This document shows positions 9,409 through 19,153 of a stretch of 64,000 nt of DNA, piece by piece. Under the pieces are notes generated by a model. It made no database searches and was not told where the DNA came from. It worked only from the letters and a program-made list of their open reading frames with translations. Every line of letters begins with the position of its first letter. Within the stretch, counting starts at the first letter, position 1. The position numbers and the translations under genes are program-made. Source of the stretch: Alloalcanivorax mobilis (GTDB taxonomy: Bacteria > Pseudomonadota > Gammaproteobacteria > Pseudomonadales > Alcanivoracaceae); NCBI RefSeq assembly GCF_002864685.1, contig NZ_NMQZ01000003.1, positions 1 to 64,000 on the forward strand, given 5' to 3'.

Positions 9409-10726
9409 GGCTCACCTCCCGGGCGCGGGCGGTGAAGTCGTCGCCACGTTCGGCGTAACCGCTGTACATGTCGAACGAAGCGCACGCCGGCGACAACAGC
9501 ACCGCGTCACCGGGCCGCGCCAGTTGCGCGGCGCGTTTGACCGCCGTGGCCATGTCGGCGACCCGCTCGCAGGGCACGCCATTGAGGCCGTCGGCGACTT
9601 TGTCGGCGTCTTCGCCAAGCAGCAGCGCGGCGCGCAGGTATTGTCGGGCCGGTTCCGCCAACGGCGAAAAGTCCTGGCCTTTGCCCTGGCCGCCGGCAAT
9701 CAGGATCACCTTGCCGTGCACCGCCTCGCCAATGCCGGTGAGTGCCGCCAGGGTGGCGCCCACGTTGGTGGCTTTGGAATCGTTGAACCAGCGGACGTCG
9801 CCGGCTTCGGCGATCTTCTGGCAGCGGTGCGGCAGGCCGGCGAAGCCTTTTACCGTGGCCAGCGCGGTGTCGCGATCAAAACCCAGAGCGTGGCTCATGG
9901 CCAACACCGCCAGCACATTCATGGCGTTGTGGTGGCCGGTGAGCGTGAGCTCGTCGAGATGCAGCAGACGCTCGCCGTTGTGCAGCAATTCATGGCGCTG
10001 CGGGTCCAGGCGGTAATCGGCCTGTGGATGAGTGCCAAAGGTAATTTCCCGGGGCGCCGGCGCCTGCGGGCGGGTGGCGAGATCGTCACGATTCCACACC
10101 GCCACCTGACAGCCGTCGTAGATGCGCTGCTTGGCGGCCAGGTAATCGCTGAATTTGCTGTAACGGTCCAGGTGGTCCTGGGACACGTTGAGAATGCTGG
10201 CGACCTGGGCATTCAGGCTGTAGGTGGTTTCCAGCTGAAAACTGGACAGCTCGAGAATGTACAGGCCGGCGTCCAGGCCCAGCAGGTCCAGGGCCGGCGT
10301 GCCCAGATTGCCGCCCACGCCAGGCTGCTTGCCACAGGCCTGGGCGACTTCACCCAGCAACGTCACCACCGTGCTCTTGGCGTTGGAACCGGTGATGCCC
10401 ACCAGCGGGCGGCTGGCGGCGCGGGCGAACAATTCGATGTCGCCGATCACTTCCTTGCCGGCGGCGATCTGCTCGGCGATGGCCGGCGTCGATACCGCCA
10501 CGCCCGGGCTGACGATCAACCGCTGGCTGCGCTGCATCCAACTTTTCTTGAAGCCGCCGGTATGCAGTTTGAGTTTCGGATACTGCAGACGCAGATGGTC
10601 AATCCCGGCCGGCTCGGCGCGGGTGTCCAGAGCGCGCACGGCCATGCCCTGCTCCGCCAGATAGCGGATCACGGAGCGGCCGGAGAGCCCTAAACCAATG
10701 ACCAGATCGAACGCGTCTTTCGGCAT
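9401..10726 (-). CDS. murD: UDP-N-acetylmuramoyl-L-alanine--D-glutamate ligase MurD
   Basis: MurD adds D-Glu to UDP-MurNAc-L-Ala. The 441-residue start (MPKDAFDLVIGLGLSGRS) was chosen because the Rossmann-like GLGLSGRS motif follows at the usual distance. The Shine-Dalgarno-like AAGGA is rather far upstream, so the exact start is less certain. The P-loop reads GITGSNAKSTVVTLLG, with Ala where many Mur ligases have Gly. The C-terminal domain contains LLSPACASFDMY, close to the family SPACASFDQF signature. It follows mraY by 17 bp. Confidence 0.95.
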   Translation of the reverse strand: MPKDAFDLVIGLGLSGRSVIRYLAEQGMAVRALDTRAEPAGIDHLRLQYPKLKLHTGGFKKSWMQRSQRLIVSPGVAVSTPAIAEQIAAGKEVIGDIELFARAASRPLVGITGSNAKSTVVTLLGEVAQACGKQPGVGGNLGTPALDLLGLDAGLYILELSSFQLETTYSLNAQVASILNVSQDHLDRYSKFSDYLAAKQRIYDGCQVAVWNRDDLATRPQAPAPREITFGTHPQADYRLDPQRHELLHNGERLLHLDELTLTGHHNAMNVLAVLAMSHALGFDRDTALATVKGFAGLPHRCQKIAEAGDVRWFNDSKATNVGATLAALTGIGEAVHGKVILIAGGQGKGQDFSPLAEPARQYLRAALLLGEDADKVADGLNGVPCERVADMATAVKRAAQLARPGDAVLLSPACASFDMYSGYAERGDDFTARAREVSHV

Positions 10727-10743
10727 ATACGTCTTATCGTCCT

Positions 10744-11826
10744 TCAGCGAATTTTCAGGGTCGCGAGACCCACCAGTACGAGAATCACGGTGATGATCCA
10801 GAACCGCACGATGATCTTCGGTTCCGGCCAGCCCTTGAGTTCGAAATGGTGGTGAATCGGCGCCATGCGAAAAATACGACGGCCGGTGAGCTTGAACGAC
10901 GCCACCTGCAGCATCACCGAGACGGTTTCCATCACGAACACGCCGCCCATGATGAACAGCACGATTTCCTGGCGGACGATCACCGCCATCACACCCAGCA
11001 CCGCGCCCAGCGACAGCGCGCCCACATCGCCCATGAACACCTGCGCCGGGTAGGCGTTGAACCACAAAAACCCGAGCCCGGCGCCACACAGGCCGGCGAC
11101 GATCACCACCAGCTCGCCGGCGCCAGCGATGTAGGGAATCTGCAGGTAGGTGGCGAATTCGGCGTGGCCGGTGGCGTAGGCGAAGATGCCCAGAGCCGCC
11201 GCCACCAGCACGGTGGGCATGATCGCCAGGCCATCCAGGCCGTCGGTCAGGTTGACCGCGTTGGAAGTGCCGTTGATCACGAAATAGGTCAGCACCACGT
11301 AGAACCAGCCCATGTTCAATGCCACGCTTTTGAAGAACGGCACGATCAGTTGCGTTTCCGCCGGGCTCTGCGCGCTCCAGAACAGCGCCAGCCCGGCGCC
11401 CAGCGCGCCCACCGATTGCCAGAAGTATTTCCAGCGCGCCGGCAGGCCGCGGGGATTTTTCTCGATCACCTTGCGCCAGTCATCGACCCAGCCGACCGCG
11501 CCGAACACCACCATCACGCCCAGGGTGATCCACACGAAGCGGTTGGAAAGGTCCGCCCACAGCAGGGTGGCGATCAGAATCGACACCAGAATCAGGCCAC
11601 CGCCCATGGTCGGCGTGCCGGCCTTGCTCAGATGGCTCTTCGGGCCGTCGTCGCGGATCGCCTGGCCGACCTGTTTTTCCTGAAGCTTGCGGATCATGAT
11701 CGGGCCGATCCAGAACGCCAGGAACAGCGCCGTCAGCACCGCCAGAATGGCGCGCAAGGTAATGTACTGGAACACCAGGAATCCGCTGTAAATCTCACCC
11801 AGTTGTTCCGCCAGAAACAGCAACAT
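10744..11826 (-). CDS. mraY: Phospho-MurNAc-pentapeptide transferase MraY
   Basis: MraY is an integral membrane enzyme that transfers phospho-MurNAc-pentapeptide to undecaprenyl phosphate, giving lipid I. The 360-residue product has ten predicted membrane helices. The family aspartate motifs are present: [16 protein letters not shown] and [11 protein letters not shown]. The [11 protein letters not shown] loop near the C-terminus is diagnostic. It shares one base with the murF stop. Confidence 0.98.
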   Translation of the reverse strand: MLLFLAEQLGEIYSGFLVFQYITLRAILAVLTALFLAFWIGPIMIRKLQEKQVGQAIRDDGPKSHLSKAGTPTMGGGLILVSILIATLLWADLSNRFVWITLGVMVVFGAVGWVDDWRKVIEKNPRGLPARWKYFWQSVGALGAGLALFWSAQSPAETQLIVPFFKSVALNMGWFYVVLTYFVINGTSNAVNLTDGLDGLAIMPTVLVAAALGIFAYATGHAEFATYLQIPYIAGAGELVVIVAGLCGAGLGFLWFNAYPAQVFMGDVGALSLGAVLGVMAVIVRQEIVLFIMGGVFVMETVSVMLQVASFKLTGRRIFRMAPIHHHFELKGWPEPKIIVRFWIITVILVLVGLATLKIR

Positions 11827-13166
11827 CAGTGCCCCCTCCCCGTGTCGGTGAGCCGTTGCACCACTTGTTCCATGCGGGCACTGCGCGACCCTTTGATCAA
11901 TACGCTGCCGCCCCGGGCCAGTGTTTCGGCGGCCCGTTCGGCGGCGCTGTTATGGTTTTCCACCGTGTACGCGCCGGCGCCGAACCCCTCGGCGGCGGGC
12001 TCCGCGCCGGGCAGCGTCACCAGCGTTTCGATGCCGGCGGCGGCGGCCTCGGCCCCCAGGCCGCGCATCAGATCGGCGGCGTCCGGGCCCAGTTCGCCCA
12101 TGGCGCCCAGCACCAGCGCGCGCGGCGTCGGCCGGCAGGCCAGCCAGGTAATGGCGGCGCGCACCGAGCCCGGGTTGGCGTTGTAGGTGTCGTCCACCAG
12201 CGTGCCGCCCTGGCAGGGAATCACGTTCATGCGCCCGGGCACCGGCTTAAGCAGGGCCAGCCGGTCGGCGACGCTGCTCGGATCAAGGCCCAGCGCCTGT
12301 ACCGCGCCCAGCGCCAGCACCGCGTTGCCAACCTGGTGAGCGCCCGCCAGGGGCAGCCGCACGCGCACCCCCGAGGGGCTGAGCAGGAACTCGGCGCCAC
12401 GGTCGTCGAAACTGATGCGCTCGGCGCGCAGCTCACCGTCCTCACCGCCCACGCGCAGCACGCTCAGGCCGAGGGCGCGGGCTTCGCCGGCGAAGAAATC
12501 GGCGTAGCTGTCGTCGTTATTGATCACCGCGGTGGCACCGTCGCCGCAACCGCCGAAGATTTCGGCCTTGGCGCGGGCAATGCCGTCCATGGAACCGAAT
12601 CCTTCCAGGTGCGCGCCGGTGACGTTGGTGACCAGCGCCACCTGCGGCGTGACCAGGGCGCTGGTCCAGGCGATTTCACCGGGGGCGTTGGCGCCCAGTT
12701 CAATCACCGCGCGCCGGTGGCCGGCGTTGAGACGCAGCAGGGTCAGCGGCACGCCGATGTCGTTATTCAGGTTGCCACGGGTATAAAGCGTGTCTTCGCC
12801 GAGCATCACGGCGATCATTTCCTTCACCGTGGTCTTGCCGGCGTTGCCAGTCACCGCCACGCGTGGCACCGGAAACTGCCGGGCGTAACCGGCGGCCAGG
12901 CGGCCCAGCCCCTGGCGGGTATCGCTCACGCGCACCACCGGGAAATCGCTGTTCGGCGCGCCGGCCTGATCCACCAGCGCCGCCACGGCGCCGGCCTGGC
13001 GGGCCTGGGCAATAAAGTCGTGGCCATCGAAACGCTCGCCGCGCAGGGCCACGAACAGATCGCCCGGCGCCAGTGAGCGGGTGTCGGTGTTGACCGCGCT
13101 GATGGTCAGGTCGCCGCCGATCAGAGTGCCGCCGGTCCAGTCACGGATTTGCGAAAGACGCATCAT
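11826..13166 (-). CDS. murF: UDP-N-acetylmuramoyl-tripeptide--D-Ala-D-Ala ligase MurF
   Basis: MurF joins D-Ala-D-Ala, made by DdlB in the same cluster, to the UDP-MurNAc-tripeptide. The 446-residue product has the Mur ligase P-loop ([14 protein letters not shown], near residue 105). Also visible are the N-terminal [16 protein letters not shown] region and the [16 protein letters not shown] motif. It overlaps murE by 4 nt. Confidence 0.97.
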   Translation of the reverse strand: MMRLSQIRDWTGGTLIGGDLTISAVNTDTRSLAPGDLFVALRGERFDGHDFIAQARQAGAVAALVDQAGAPNSDFPVVRVSDTRQGLGRLAAGYARQFPVPRVAVTGNAGKTTVKEMIAVMLGEDTLYTRGNLNNDIGVPLTLLRLNAGHRRAVIELGANAPGEIAWTSALVTPQVALVTNVTGAHLEGFGSMDGIARAKAEIFGGCGDGATAVINNDDSYADFFAGEARALGLSVLRVGGEDGELRAERISFDDRGAEFLLSPSGVRVRLPLAGAHQVGNAVLALGAVQALGLDPSSVADRLALLKPVPGRMNVIPCQGGTLVDDTYNANPGSVRAAITWLACRPTPRALVLGAMGELGPDAADLMRGLGAEAAAAGIETLVTLPGAEPAAEGFGAGAYTVENHNSAAERAAETLARGGSVLIKGSRSARMEQVVQRLTDTGRGH

Positions 13167-14650
13167 CGCGCACCTCCCGACGGGGCCGCGCGCCAGTGCT
13201 CCAGCGCCGCGCGGGCCAGCAGGCGGTCGTCCATGGGATAACGGTGGCCGGCCATGTCCTGATAATCCTCATGGCCCTTGCCGGCCAGCAGCACCACATC
13301 GCCGGGCTCGGCGGCCGCCACCGCGTGGCTGACCGCGCTGGCGCGGTCGGCGAGGCAGCGTACCCGCTCGGGGCGTTCGACGCCGGCCAGCATCTGATTG
13401 ATGATCTGCTCGGGCGCCTCGCCACGGGGATTGTCGCTGGTGAAGATCACCTGGTCGGCGCCGCGCTCGGCGACCGCCCCCATCAGCGGCCGCTTGCCGG
13501 TATCGCGCTCACCGCCGCAACCGATTACGCAATGCAAACGCCCCGGGAAGTGATCCCGCACTGCCGCCAACGCCTTCTCCAGGCCGTCGGGGGTGTGGGC
13601 ATAGTCGACCAGCACGGTGGGCTTGCCAGTGGCGCGCACCGGTTCCATGCGGCCAGGCACCGCGGTAAGCGCCCGTAGCGCCCGGCTCAGACGCTCGCTG
13701 TGCGGCTCCAGGCCATGCAGCACGCCGGCCACCGCCATCACGTTGCTGAGGTTGAACCGTCCGAACAGGGGCAGCGCCACCTCGACCCGCTCACCGCCCA
13801 CCGACAGCGTCACGTCCATGCCGTGCTGGTGGGGCGAGAACGCCAGGCAGCGCACCGTGGCGCCGCTCTGATCGCCAAACGTAATGCAACGCACGCCGTC
13901 GTTGAGCCGCGCCAGCAGAGCCGGCGCCGCCGGGTCATCGTTATTGATCACCGCCTGCTTGAGTTCGGCGCGGGTAAACAGCGCCGCCTTGGCCACCAGG
14001 TAGGTGTCCATGTCGCCGTGGTAGTCGAGATGGTCGCGGCTGAGATTGCTGAACACGGCGATCGTCACGGGCGTATCGCCGAGGCGATGCTGGTCCAGGG
14101 CGTGGGAAGAGACTTCCATGGCAACGCTGTCGGCGCCGGCGTCGCACAATGCGCGCAGCGCCCGTTGCAGGGTGATCGGATCGGGTGTGGTGTGGCCGGT
14201 GGTCAGTTCCTGGCCCTTAAGGCCGGCGCCCAGGGTGCCCATCAGCCCACACGAATGGCCCAGCGCATTGAGGGCATCACGCAGGAACCAGGTAATGCTG
14301 GTTTTGCCGTTGGTGCCGGTGACGCCAATCACCCGCAGGGCCTGCCCCGGCTGGTTAAAGAAACGGGCCGCCAACACGCCGAGCTGGCGACGCAAATCCG
14401 GCACCGCGATGCATTCGACACCGTCGCAACGGCGCACCGTGAAGCGCTCACCCTCTTCCAGCACCGCCGCCGCACCGGCCTGAATCGCCTGATCGATATA
14501 GCGCCGGCCATCGGCCTGGTGCCCGGGCACCGCCAGAAACAGATCGCCGGGCTGCACCGCGCGGCTGTCCAGCCGCAGCTCGGCAATCAGGCGCTCCCGC
14601 AGGGGCGCCGGCAGCGGGGAATCGGGCAGCAAATGCCGCAGCGCGATCAT
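13163..14650 (-). CDS. murE: UDP-MurNAc-tripeptide synthetase MurE
   Basis: MurE adds the third stem residue, meso-diaminopimelate in Gram-negative bacteria. The 495-residue product has the P-loop [15 protein letters not shown] and the substrate-specificity loop [12 protein letters not shown]. In the DNPR motif the Arg contacts meso-DAP, which supports DAP-type peptidoglycan. It overlaps both ftsI and murF by 4 nt. Confidence 0.97.
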   Translation of the reverse strand: MIALRHLLPDSPLPAPLRERLIAELRLDSRAVQPGDLFLAVPGHQADGRRYIDQAIQAGAAAVLEEGERFTVRRCDGVECIAVPDLRRQLGVLAARFFNQPGQALRVIGVTGTNGKTSITWFLRDALNALGHSCGLMGTLGAGLKGQELTTGHTTPDPITLQRALRALCDAGADSVAMEVSSHALDQHRLGDTPVTIAVFSNLSRDHLDYHGDMDTYLVAKAALFTRAELKQAVINNDDPAAPALLARLNDGVRCITFGDQSGATVRCLAFSPHQHGMDVTLSVGGERVEVALPLFGRFNLSNVMAVAGVLHGLEPHSERLSRALRALTAVPGRMEPVRATGKPTVLVDYAHTPDGLEKALAAVRDHFPGRLHCVIGCGGERDTGKRPLMGAVAERGADQVIFTSDNPRGEAPEQIINQMLAGVERPERVRCLADRASAVSHAVAAAEPGDVVLLAGKGHEDYQDMAGHRYPMDDRLLARAALEHWRAAPSGGAR

Positions 14651-16374
14651 GACGGACCTCCGCCATCCAAATTGCCGGCGATCAGGCCATCGGTCTGATC
14701 CGGTGGGATGTGCAGGGTGCGCAGCACGCCGCCGACCACGGCGGAGAACACCGGTGCCGCCACCAGGCCGCCGTAATAGGCGTCGCCTTGCGGGTCGTCA
14801 ATCACCACGGCGGCGGCGATGCGCGGGTTGGAGGCCGGCGCCACGCCGGCAAAAATGCCCGTGTAGCGATCGTCCGCGTAGCCGTGGGCGGTCACTTTGT
14901 GCACGGTGCCGGTCTTGCCGGCGACCATATAGCCGGGAATTTGCGCCCGGCGGGCGGTGCCTTCCAGGCTGACCACGGTTTCCAGCATATCAATGATTGA
15001 ATGGGCCACGTCGCGGCCGATCACGCGCTCGCCCTTCGGCGGCTTATCCACTTTGACCATCGACAGCGGCACGCGCTGGCCATCGTTGGCGAGAATCGCG
15101 TAAGCCTGGGCCAATTGCAGCGCCGACACGCTGACGCCGTACCCGTAGGACAACGCCGCCCGCTCCACGTCGCGCCAGCGCGCGCGTATCGGCAGCACGC
15201 CATCGCTCTCGCCGGGGAAGCGCACCCCGGTGACCTGGCCGAAACCGAAACGCTCCAGATACCCCGGCAGCACCGACGGGTCCATGGACAACGCCAGCTT
15301 GCTGGTGCCCACGTTGGAGCTCTTGGTGAGAATGGTGGTGACGTCGATGACACCGTAATCGCGGTGATCGTGAATGGTCTTGCTGCCCACCCGCAGGGAG
15401 CCGGGGTGGGTATTGACCATGGTGGTCGGTTCCACCAGGCCCTGCTCCAGGGCGGCGGCCACGGTGAACGGCTTCATCGTTGAACCCGGCTCGAACAAAT
15501 CGGTCACCGCCCGGTTGCGCAAGCTGCCACGGGTGATGCCGGAGCGGTTATTGGGGTTGTAGCCGGGCTGGTTGACCATCGCCAGCACTTCGCCGGTTTT
15601 TACGTCCAGCACCACCACCGACCCGCCTTTCGCCTTGAAACGGCGGGTGGCGGCCAGCAGCTCTTTATAGGCCAGGTACTGCAAACGCAGATCCAGGCTC
15701 AGGGTCACGTCCTTGCCCGGCGCGGCGGGCTGGATCACCTCGATGTCCTGGATCACCCGGCCAAGCAGGTCACGCACCACCTTCTTACGGCCCGCTTCAC
15801 CGGACAGAGTGTCCTGGAACGCCAGCTCGACGCCCTCCTGGCCTTTTTCATCGATGTTGGTGAAACCAACCACATGGCTGGTCACTTCACCGGCCGGGTA
15901 GTAGCGGCGGTATTCGGTGAGCGGATAGATGCCGGCCACTTTTTTGTCCAGCACGGTCTGCGCCTGTTCCGGCGCCAGCCCGCGGGCCAGATAAATGAAC
16001 TCTTTGCTCTCGTGCTTCCTGACCCGGGCGGCGAAGTCCTGGCTGTTGATGATCGGGTTGCTGCCCAGGCTCGACCACTGTTCCGGGTGTTCCAACGCTT
16101 CTTTCGGGTTGGCCCACAACGTAATCACTGGCGTGCTCACCGCCAGCGGCCGGCCGTCGCGGTCACGAATCACACCACGGTGGGCGGCCACCGGCTCCAC
16201 GCGCAGATTGCGAATGTCACCCTGGTGGGCGAGGAATTCGCGCTCCAACACCTGAAGATCCACCGCGCGAACCACCAACAAAGAGGCGCACACCGCCCAG
16301 AACGCCAGCACGAAGCGCCAGCGCAGGGTGGTGTTGGGTTTCCGTGTCGCCTTGCGGCGCGCTGCCCCTCTCAT
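14647..16374 (-). CDS. ftsI: Septal peptidoglycan transpeptidase FtsI (PBP3)
   Basis: FtsI cross-links septal peptidoglycan and is the partner of FtsW. The 575-residue product has one N-terminal membrane helix (about residues 17-38) and a pedestal domain. The penicillin-binding transpeptidase motifs are [10 protein letters not shown] (SxxK, nucleophile Ser), KSSNVGTSK (SxN) and AGKTGTVHK (KTG). It overlaps ftsL and murE by 4 nt each. Confidence 0.98.
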   Translation of the reverse strand: MRGAARRKATRKPNTTLRWRFVLAFWAVCASLLVVRAVDLQVLEREFLAHQGDIRNLRVEPVAAHRGVIRDRDGRPLAVSTPVITLWANPKEALEHPEQWSSLGSNPIINSQDFAARVRKHESKEFIYLARGLAPEQAQTVLDKKVAGIYPLTEYRRYYPAGEVTSHVVGFTNIDEKGQEGVELAFQDTLSGEAGRKKVVRDLLGRVIQDIEVIQPAAPGKDVTLSLDLRLQYLAYKELLAATRRFKAKGGSVVVLDVKTGEVLAMVNQPGYNPNNRSGITRGSLRNRAVTDLFEPGSTMKPFTVAAALEQGLVEPTTMVNTHPGSLRVGSKTIHDHRDYGVIDVTTILTKSSNVGTSKLALSMDPSVLPGYLERFGFGQVTGVRFPGESDGVLPIRARWRDVERAALSYGYGVSVSALQLAQAYAILANDGQRVPLSMVKVDKPPKGERVIGRDVAHSIIDMLETVVSLEGTARRAQIPGYMVAGKTGTVHKVTAHGYADDRYTGIFAGVAPASNPRIAAAVVIDDPQGDAYYGGLVAAPVFSAVVGGVLRTLHIPPDQTDGLIAGNLDGGGPS

Positions 16375-16637
16375 GGCTTTATCATCACTCTTTCGTCGGT
16401 GACCGGTAGTTTCATGCCCAGCTCTTCACGGGCCAGGCGCTCCACCCGGGCATAGCTGCCCCAGGTGCTGTGTTCCAATAACAACTGCCCCCAACGGGTC
16501 TCCAGCTGCGCCTGCTGGCGCTGCAACTGCTGAGAGCGGTCGGTGAGCCGGCGCGCTTCGTGCACGCTGTAGGCCACGCCCAAGGCGGACGCCACCATCA
16601 GTGCCAGCAGCACCACCGGCGCCCAACGGGCGGCCAT
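16371..16637 (-). CDS. ftsL: Cell division protein FtsL
   Basis: FtsL is a small bitopic protein that forms the FtsQLB complex and activates FtsWI. The 88-residue product has an N-terminal membrane helix (VVLLALMVASALGVAYSV). A coiled-coil-like segment rich in Gln and Arg follows (RLTDRSQQLQRQQAQLETRW), then a short C-terminal tail. Position between rsmH and ftsI is conserved in the dcw cluster. It overlaps rsmH by 1 nt and ftsI by 4 nt. Confidence 0.95.
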   Translation of the reverse strand: MAARWAPVVLLALMVASALGVAYSVHEARRLTDRSQQLQRQQAQLETRWGQLLLEHSTWGSYARVERLAREELGMKLPVTDERVMIKP

Positions 16638-17575
16638 CAGGCCACTTTCTCCGCTACCCGCAGCACCGCGCTGCGGCTGCGCGCATTGGCGCGCACTTCG
16701 TCTTTGCCGGCGCGCAGCGCCTTGCCCAGCGCCTGCAGCCGTACCGGCTTTTCAGTGCCCAGCGGCAAACCGCCACGCCCTTTCGGCGCTTGGCCCGAGT
16801 GATCACGGATAAACCGCTTCACCAGACGATCTTCCAGAGAATGGAAGCTGATAATGACGAGACGCCCGCCGATGGCGAGCGTCTCGAGGGTCTGGTCGAG
16901 CGCGTTTTCCAGCGCTTCCAGCTCCCCGTTTATATAGATGCGCAAGGCCTGGAAGCTGCGCGTGGCCGGGTGCTTGCCCGGCTCGCCGCGCCCCATCACC
17001 GCTTCGATCAATGTGGCCAACTCACCGGTGCTGCGAATCGCCTGCTCCTCGCGGCGCCGGCAGATGGCGCGGGCAATGCGCCGGGACTTGCGCTCATCGC
17101 CGTACTGGTAGAGCACATCGGCAATGCTTTTTTCATCGGCGCGCGCCAGCCAGTCGGCAACGCTCTCGCCGTGCTCCGGGTCCATGCGCATATCCAGCGG
17201 CCCGTCACGCAAAAAGCTGAAGCCGCGCGCCGGATCGTCCAGTTGCGGCGAGGACACGCCCAGGTCCAGCAGCAGGCCGTCAATGGCGCGGTCCTGCTCG
17301 GCCACCAGCGCCGGCAGGCAATCAAAACGGCTGCGGCAAATGCGAAAACGGCTGTCCTCGCGGGACAGCCGTTCACCCTCGGCCACCGCCTGTGGGTCGC
17401 GATCCACTCCGATCAGCGTGGCGCCGGCGTCGAGCCGGGCCAACAGCGCACGGCTGTGACCACCACGGCCGAAGGTGCCGTCCACGTATAATCCGTCCGA
17501 GCGGGTGGTCCACATTTCCAGTACCTCCTCCAGCATCACCGGCCGGTGTTCGTACTGCCCGTTGTTATCGCTCAT
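16637..17575 (-). CDS. rsmH: 16S rRNA m4C1402 methyltransferase RsmH
   Basis: RsmH (MraW) uses SAM to N4-methylate C1402 in the 16S rRNA decoding site. The 312-residue product starts with HRPVMLEEVLEMW and has the SAM-binding motif VDGTFGRGGHSRALL. Also present are DLGVSSPQLDDPARGFSF and the C-terminal ISFHSLEDRLVKRFI. These are diagnostic for the family. It shares single bases with mraZ and ftsL, so translation is coupled. Confidence 0.98.
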   Translation of the reverse strand: MSDNNGQYEHRPVMLEEVLEMWTTRSDGLYVDGTFGRGGHSRALLARLDAGATLIGVDRDPQAVAEGERLSREDSRFRICRSRFDCLPALVAEQDRAIDGLLLDLGVSSPQLDDPARGFSFLRDGPLDMRMDPEHGESVADWLARADEKSIADVLYQYGDERKSRRIARAICRRREEQAIRSTGELATLIEAVMGRGEPGKHPATRSFQALRIYINGELEALENALDQTLETLAIGGRLVIISFHSLEDRLVKRFIRDHSGQAPKGRGGLPLGTEKPVRLQALGKALRAGKDEVRANARSRSAVLRVAEKVA

Positions 17576-18018
17576 CAGAAGGACAGCGCCTGCACGCTCT
17601 CGGGCATGGCGTCCTGGTCCAGATTTTGTTGCTCGAGCTCGATCCAGGTTTCTTCGGCCCAGATCTCAAAGCGGTGCATCAGGCCGACCAGCATGGCTTT
17701 CTTATCCAGCCCCACCACCGAGCGCAGCTCCGGGGCGACCAGCAAACGGCCACTGCCGTCCATATCGACCTCCACCGCCTGACCCAGAAAGCGACGCTTC
17801 AAGGCACGCACCTGGGCGTGCGCGTCACTCTGAGCGGCCACCTGCCGGGCGATGTCCTTCCACTCGGGCAGCGGATACATCACCAGGCAGGCGTCATAGG
17901 GGTGCTGAGTGAGCACAACACGGCCACCGCAAGCGCCGTTCAGCGACTCGCGGTACCGCGTCGGCACAGTCAGCCGACCTTTCGCATCCAGATTGAGCGC
18001 CGTACGCCCGTTGAACAC
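17575..18018 (-). CDS. mraZ: Transcriptional regulator MraZ
   Basis: MraZ is an AbrB/SpoVT-like DNA-binding protein that represses its own operon in E. coli. The 147-residue product has two swapped-hairpin repeats: the first in ALNLDAKGRLTVPTRYRESL, the second in VEVDMDGSGRLLVAPELR. It is the first gene of the dcw operon. MraZ-type TGGG boxes lie about 65 nt upstream of its start, so autoregulation is likely but inferred. Confidence 0.96.
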   Translation of the reverse strand: MFNGRTALNLDAKGRLTVPTRYRESLNGACGGRVVLTQHPYDACLVMYPLPEWKDIARQVAAQSDAHAQVRALKRRFLGQAVEVDMDGSGRLLVAPELRSVVGLDKKAMLVGLMHRFEIWAEETWIELEQQNLDQDAMPESVQALSF

Positions 18019-18083
18019 TGGTCTTCCCCTCTCTTATAGGAAGCTGGGTCCATCCCACTTCCTGCCACGGGATAAGTGATTTT

Positions 18084-18098
18084 TCCCACTTCAACCCA
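18084..18098 (-). promoter_or_regulatory. MraZ-box repeat upstream of mraZ
   Basis: On the minus strand the sequence is TGGGT-TGAAG-TGGGA. These are two TGGGN boxes separated by exactly 5 nt, the spacing described for MraZ operators in E. coli. A further TGGGA lies closer to mraZ (plus-strand TCCCA at about 18053-18057), out of phase. The boxes lie between the candidate promoter and mraZ. Confidence 0.7.
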
Positions 18099-18117
18099 CT
18101 TCTAACCACAATGCGAC

Positions 18118-18147
18118 ACTCTATGGCCAGCCAAGAGAACAAGTCAA
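18118..18147 (-). promoter_or_regulatory. Candidate promoter of the mra/dcw operon
   Basis: On the minus strand: -35 TTGACT (18142-18147), 18-nt spacer, -10 TAGAGT (18118-18123). Transcription would begin near 18111, just upstream of the MraZ boxes. From here to the repeat array at 18450 I see no gene; the stretch is comparatively AT-rich and holds other weak -10-like sequences. Confidence 0.5.
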
Positions 18148-18449
18148 GCGGACGGAAACCGTTGAATGTAAAAGAAACTCTTTGAAAATCAGTTTGTTAG
18201 CTGAGTCACAAAGACAGGAGGAGGGGAATATCGCGAACACTTGTATAGAGAATCAGCCGCGTGCGGGTCGCAGCTCACAAGTTACTTTAAGTGTTAGATT
18301 CTTTTGGAATAAAAAACTGGAAAAATCGGCAAATATGGAAGAAAACGGGTGAGTACTGACTAACGCGGGAGAGGCTAGAAACAGGGGAGAGGATGAAGGG
18401 AACAGGATCGGTTGGGGGTGACGGGGCCCGCCGGGCTTCGTTGAAGGGG

Positions 18450-18554
18450 CTGCAAGCTACACGCTGCAAGTTACAAGGGCGGCTACGTAGCGGCCTTTGC
18501 AGCTTGCGGCTTGCAGCTTGCGGCTTGCAGCTTGCGGCTTGCAGCTTGCGGCTC
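18450..18554. repeat. Inverted heptad element B (AAGCTGC class), at the rnpB 3' end
   Basis: The left arm at 18450-18477 has four 7-nt units: CTGCAAG, CTACACG, CTGCAAG, TTACAAG. The spacer 18478-18498 carries the palindrome GCTACGTAGC. The right arm at 18499-18554 has eight units that strictly alternate GCAGCTT and GCGGCTT, the last being GCGGCTC. The array begins about 9 nt past the 3' end of RNase P RNA, which is transcribed toward it. No T-tract is present. Confidence 0.85.
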
Positions 18555-18559
18555 GAATA

Positions 18560-18922
18560 AAGTGGGTCGGTCGATAAGCCGGGTTCTGTCGTGGACAGCC
18601 ATTCATCTGGGACCCGCGTCGCCGCGAGCCTCTAGCGACCTACCCGAATCCAGCGCGGGCCGCGCCAATGGATTCCTATTTGGTCTTGCTCCGGGTGGGG
18701 TTTACCCTGCCACCGCTGTTGCCAGCGGCGCGGTGCGCTCTTACCGCACCTTTTCACCCTTACCCGATGATCCGAAAAACACCGGGCGGTACGTTTTCTG
18801 TGGCACTGCCGTAACCACGCCGTCACCAGCGCAGTCCCCAGGCGTTACCTGGCACCCTGCCCTATGGAGCCCGGACTTTCCTCCAGTGGTTCACACCACC
18901 AGCGGCTGCCTGACCGACCCGC
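18560..18922 (-). ncRNA. rnpB: RNase P RNA (class A)
   Basis: This is the catalytic RNA of RNase P, which matures tRNA 5' ends. On the minus strand the 5' domain contains GAGGAAAGTCCGGGCTC, and further on AGGTAACGCCTGGG and GAAAAGGTGCGGTAAGAGCGC-like segments. The 3' domain contains GACAGAACCCGGCTTATCG, all highly conserved in bacterial type A RNase P RNA. The P1 helix is visible: 18912-18920 pairs with 18564-18572 (GGGTCGGTC/GACCGACCC). End points are approximate. Proteins predicted across this region on either strand are artefacts. Confidence 0.95.
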
Positions 18923-18929
18923 CGCGGAG

Positions 18930-18938
18930 TGTATAGCA
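18930..18938 (-). promoter_or_regulatory. rnpB promoter (-10)
   Basis: On the minus strand TGCTATACA, an extended -10 element, ends about 8 nt before the inferred RNase P RNA 5' end. The -35 region is poor. The spacing fits a direct promoter for the RNA. Confidence 0.55.
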
Positions 18939-19001
18939 GCGCGGGGGAATGGGGAACAGGTTCAGGCCATGCCGACGGAGCGGCCGTGGTTTTCGGGATG
19001 C

Positions 19002-19098
19002 GGTTAAAAGTTGAAAGTTAAAAGTTGAAAACGAGACCGCTCAGCAAGCGCCATGCTGTCTGGAGCGTCTGTAACTTTTAACTTTTAACTTTCAACTG
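19002..19098. repeat. Inverted heptad element C (AAAGTTA class)
   Basis: The left arm at 19002-19029 reads GGTTAAA, AGTTGAA, AGTTAAA, AGTTGAA. The spacer is 19030-19070. The right arm at 19071-19098 reads GTAACTT, TTAACTT, TTAACTT, TCAACTG. Four units per arm, reverse complements apart from a few positions. It lies 55 nt beyond the rsmI stop, upstream of rnpB. Confidence 0.85.
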
Positions 19099-19153
19099 CT
19101 CACCACGGAGCCCACCGCTCGCCCAGCACACCAGGTCTTCGCCTGTGCGCTGG

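Noticed and set aside
18511-18936. A 141-codon plus-strand ORF
   Set aside because: It lies antisense to RNase P RNA, whose conserved segments and P1 pairing explain the sequence.
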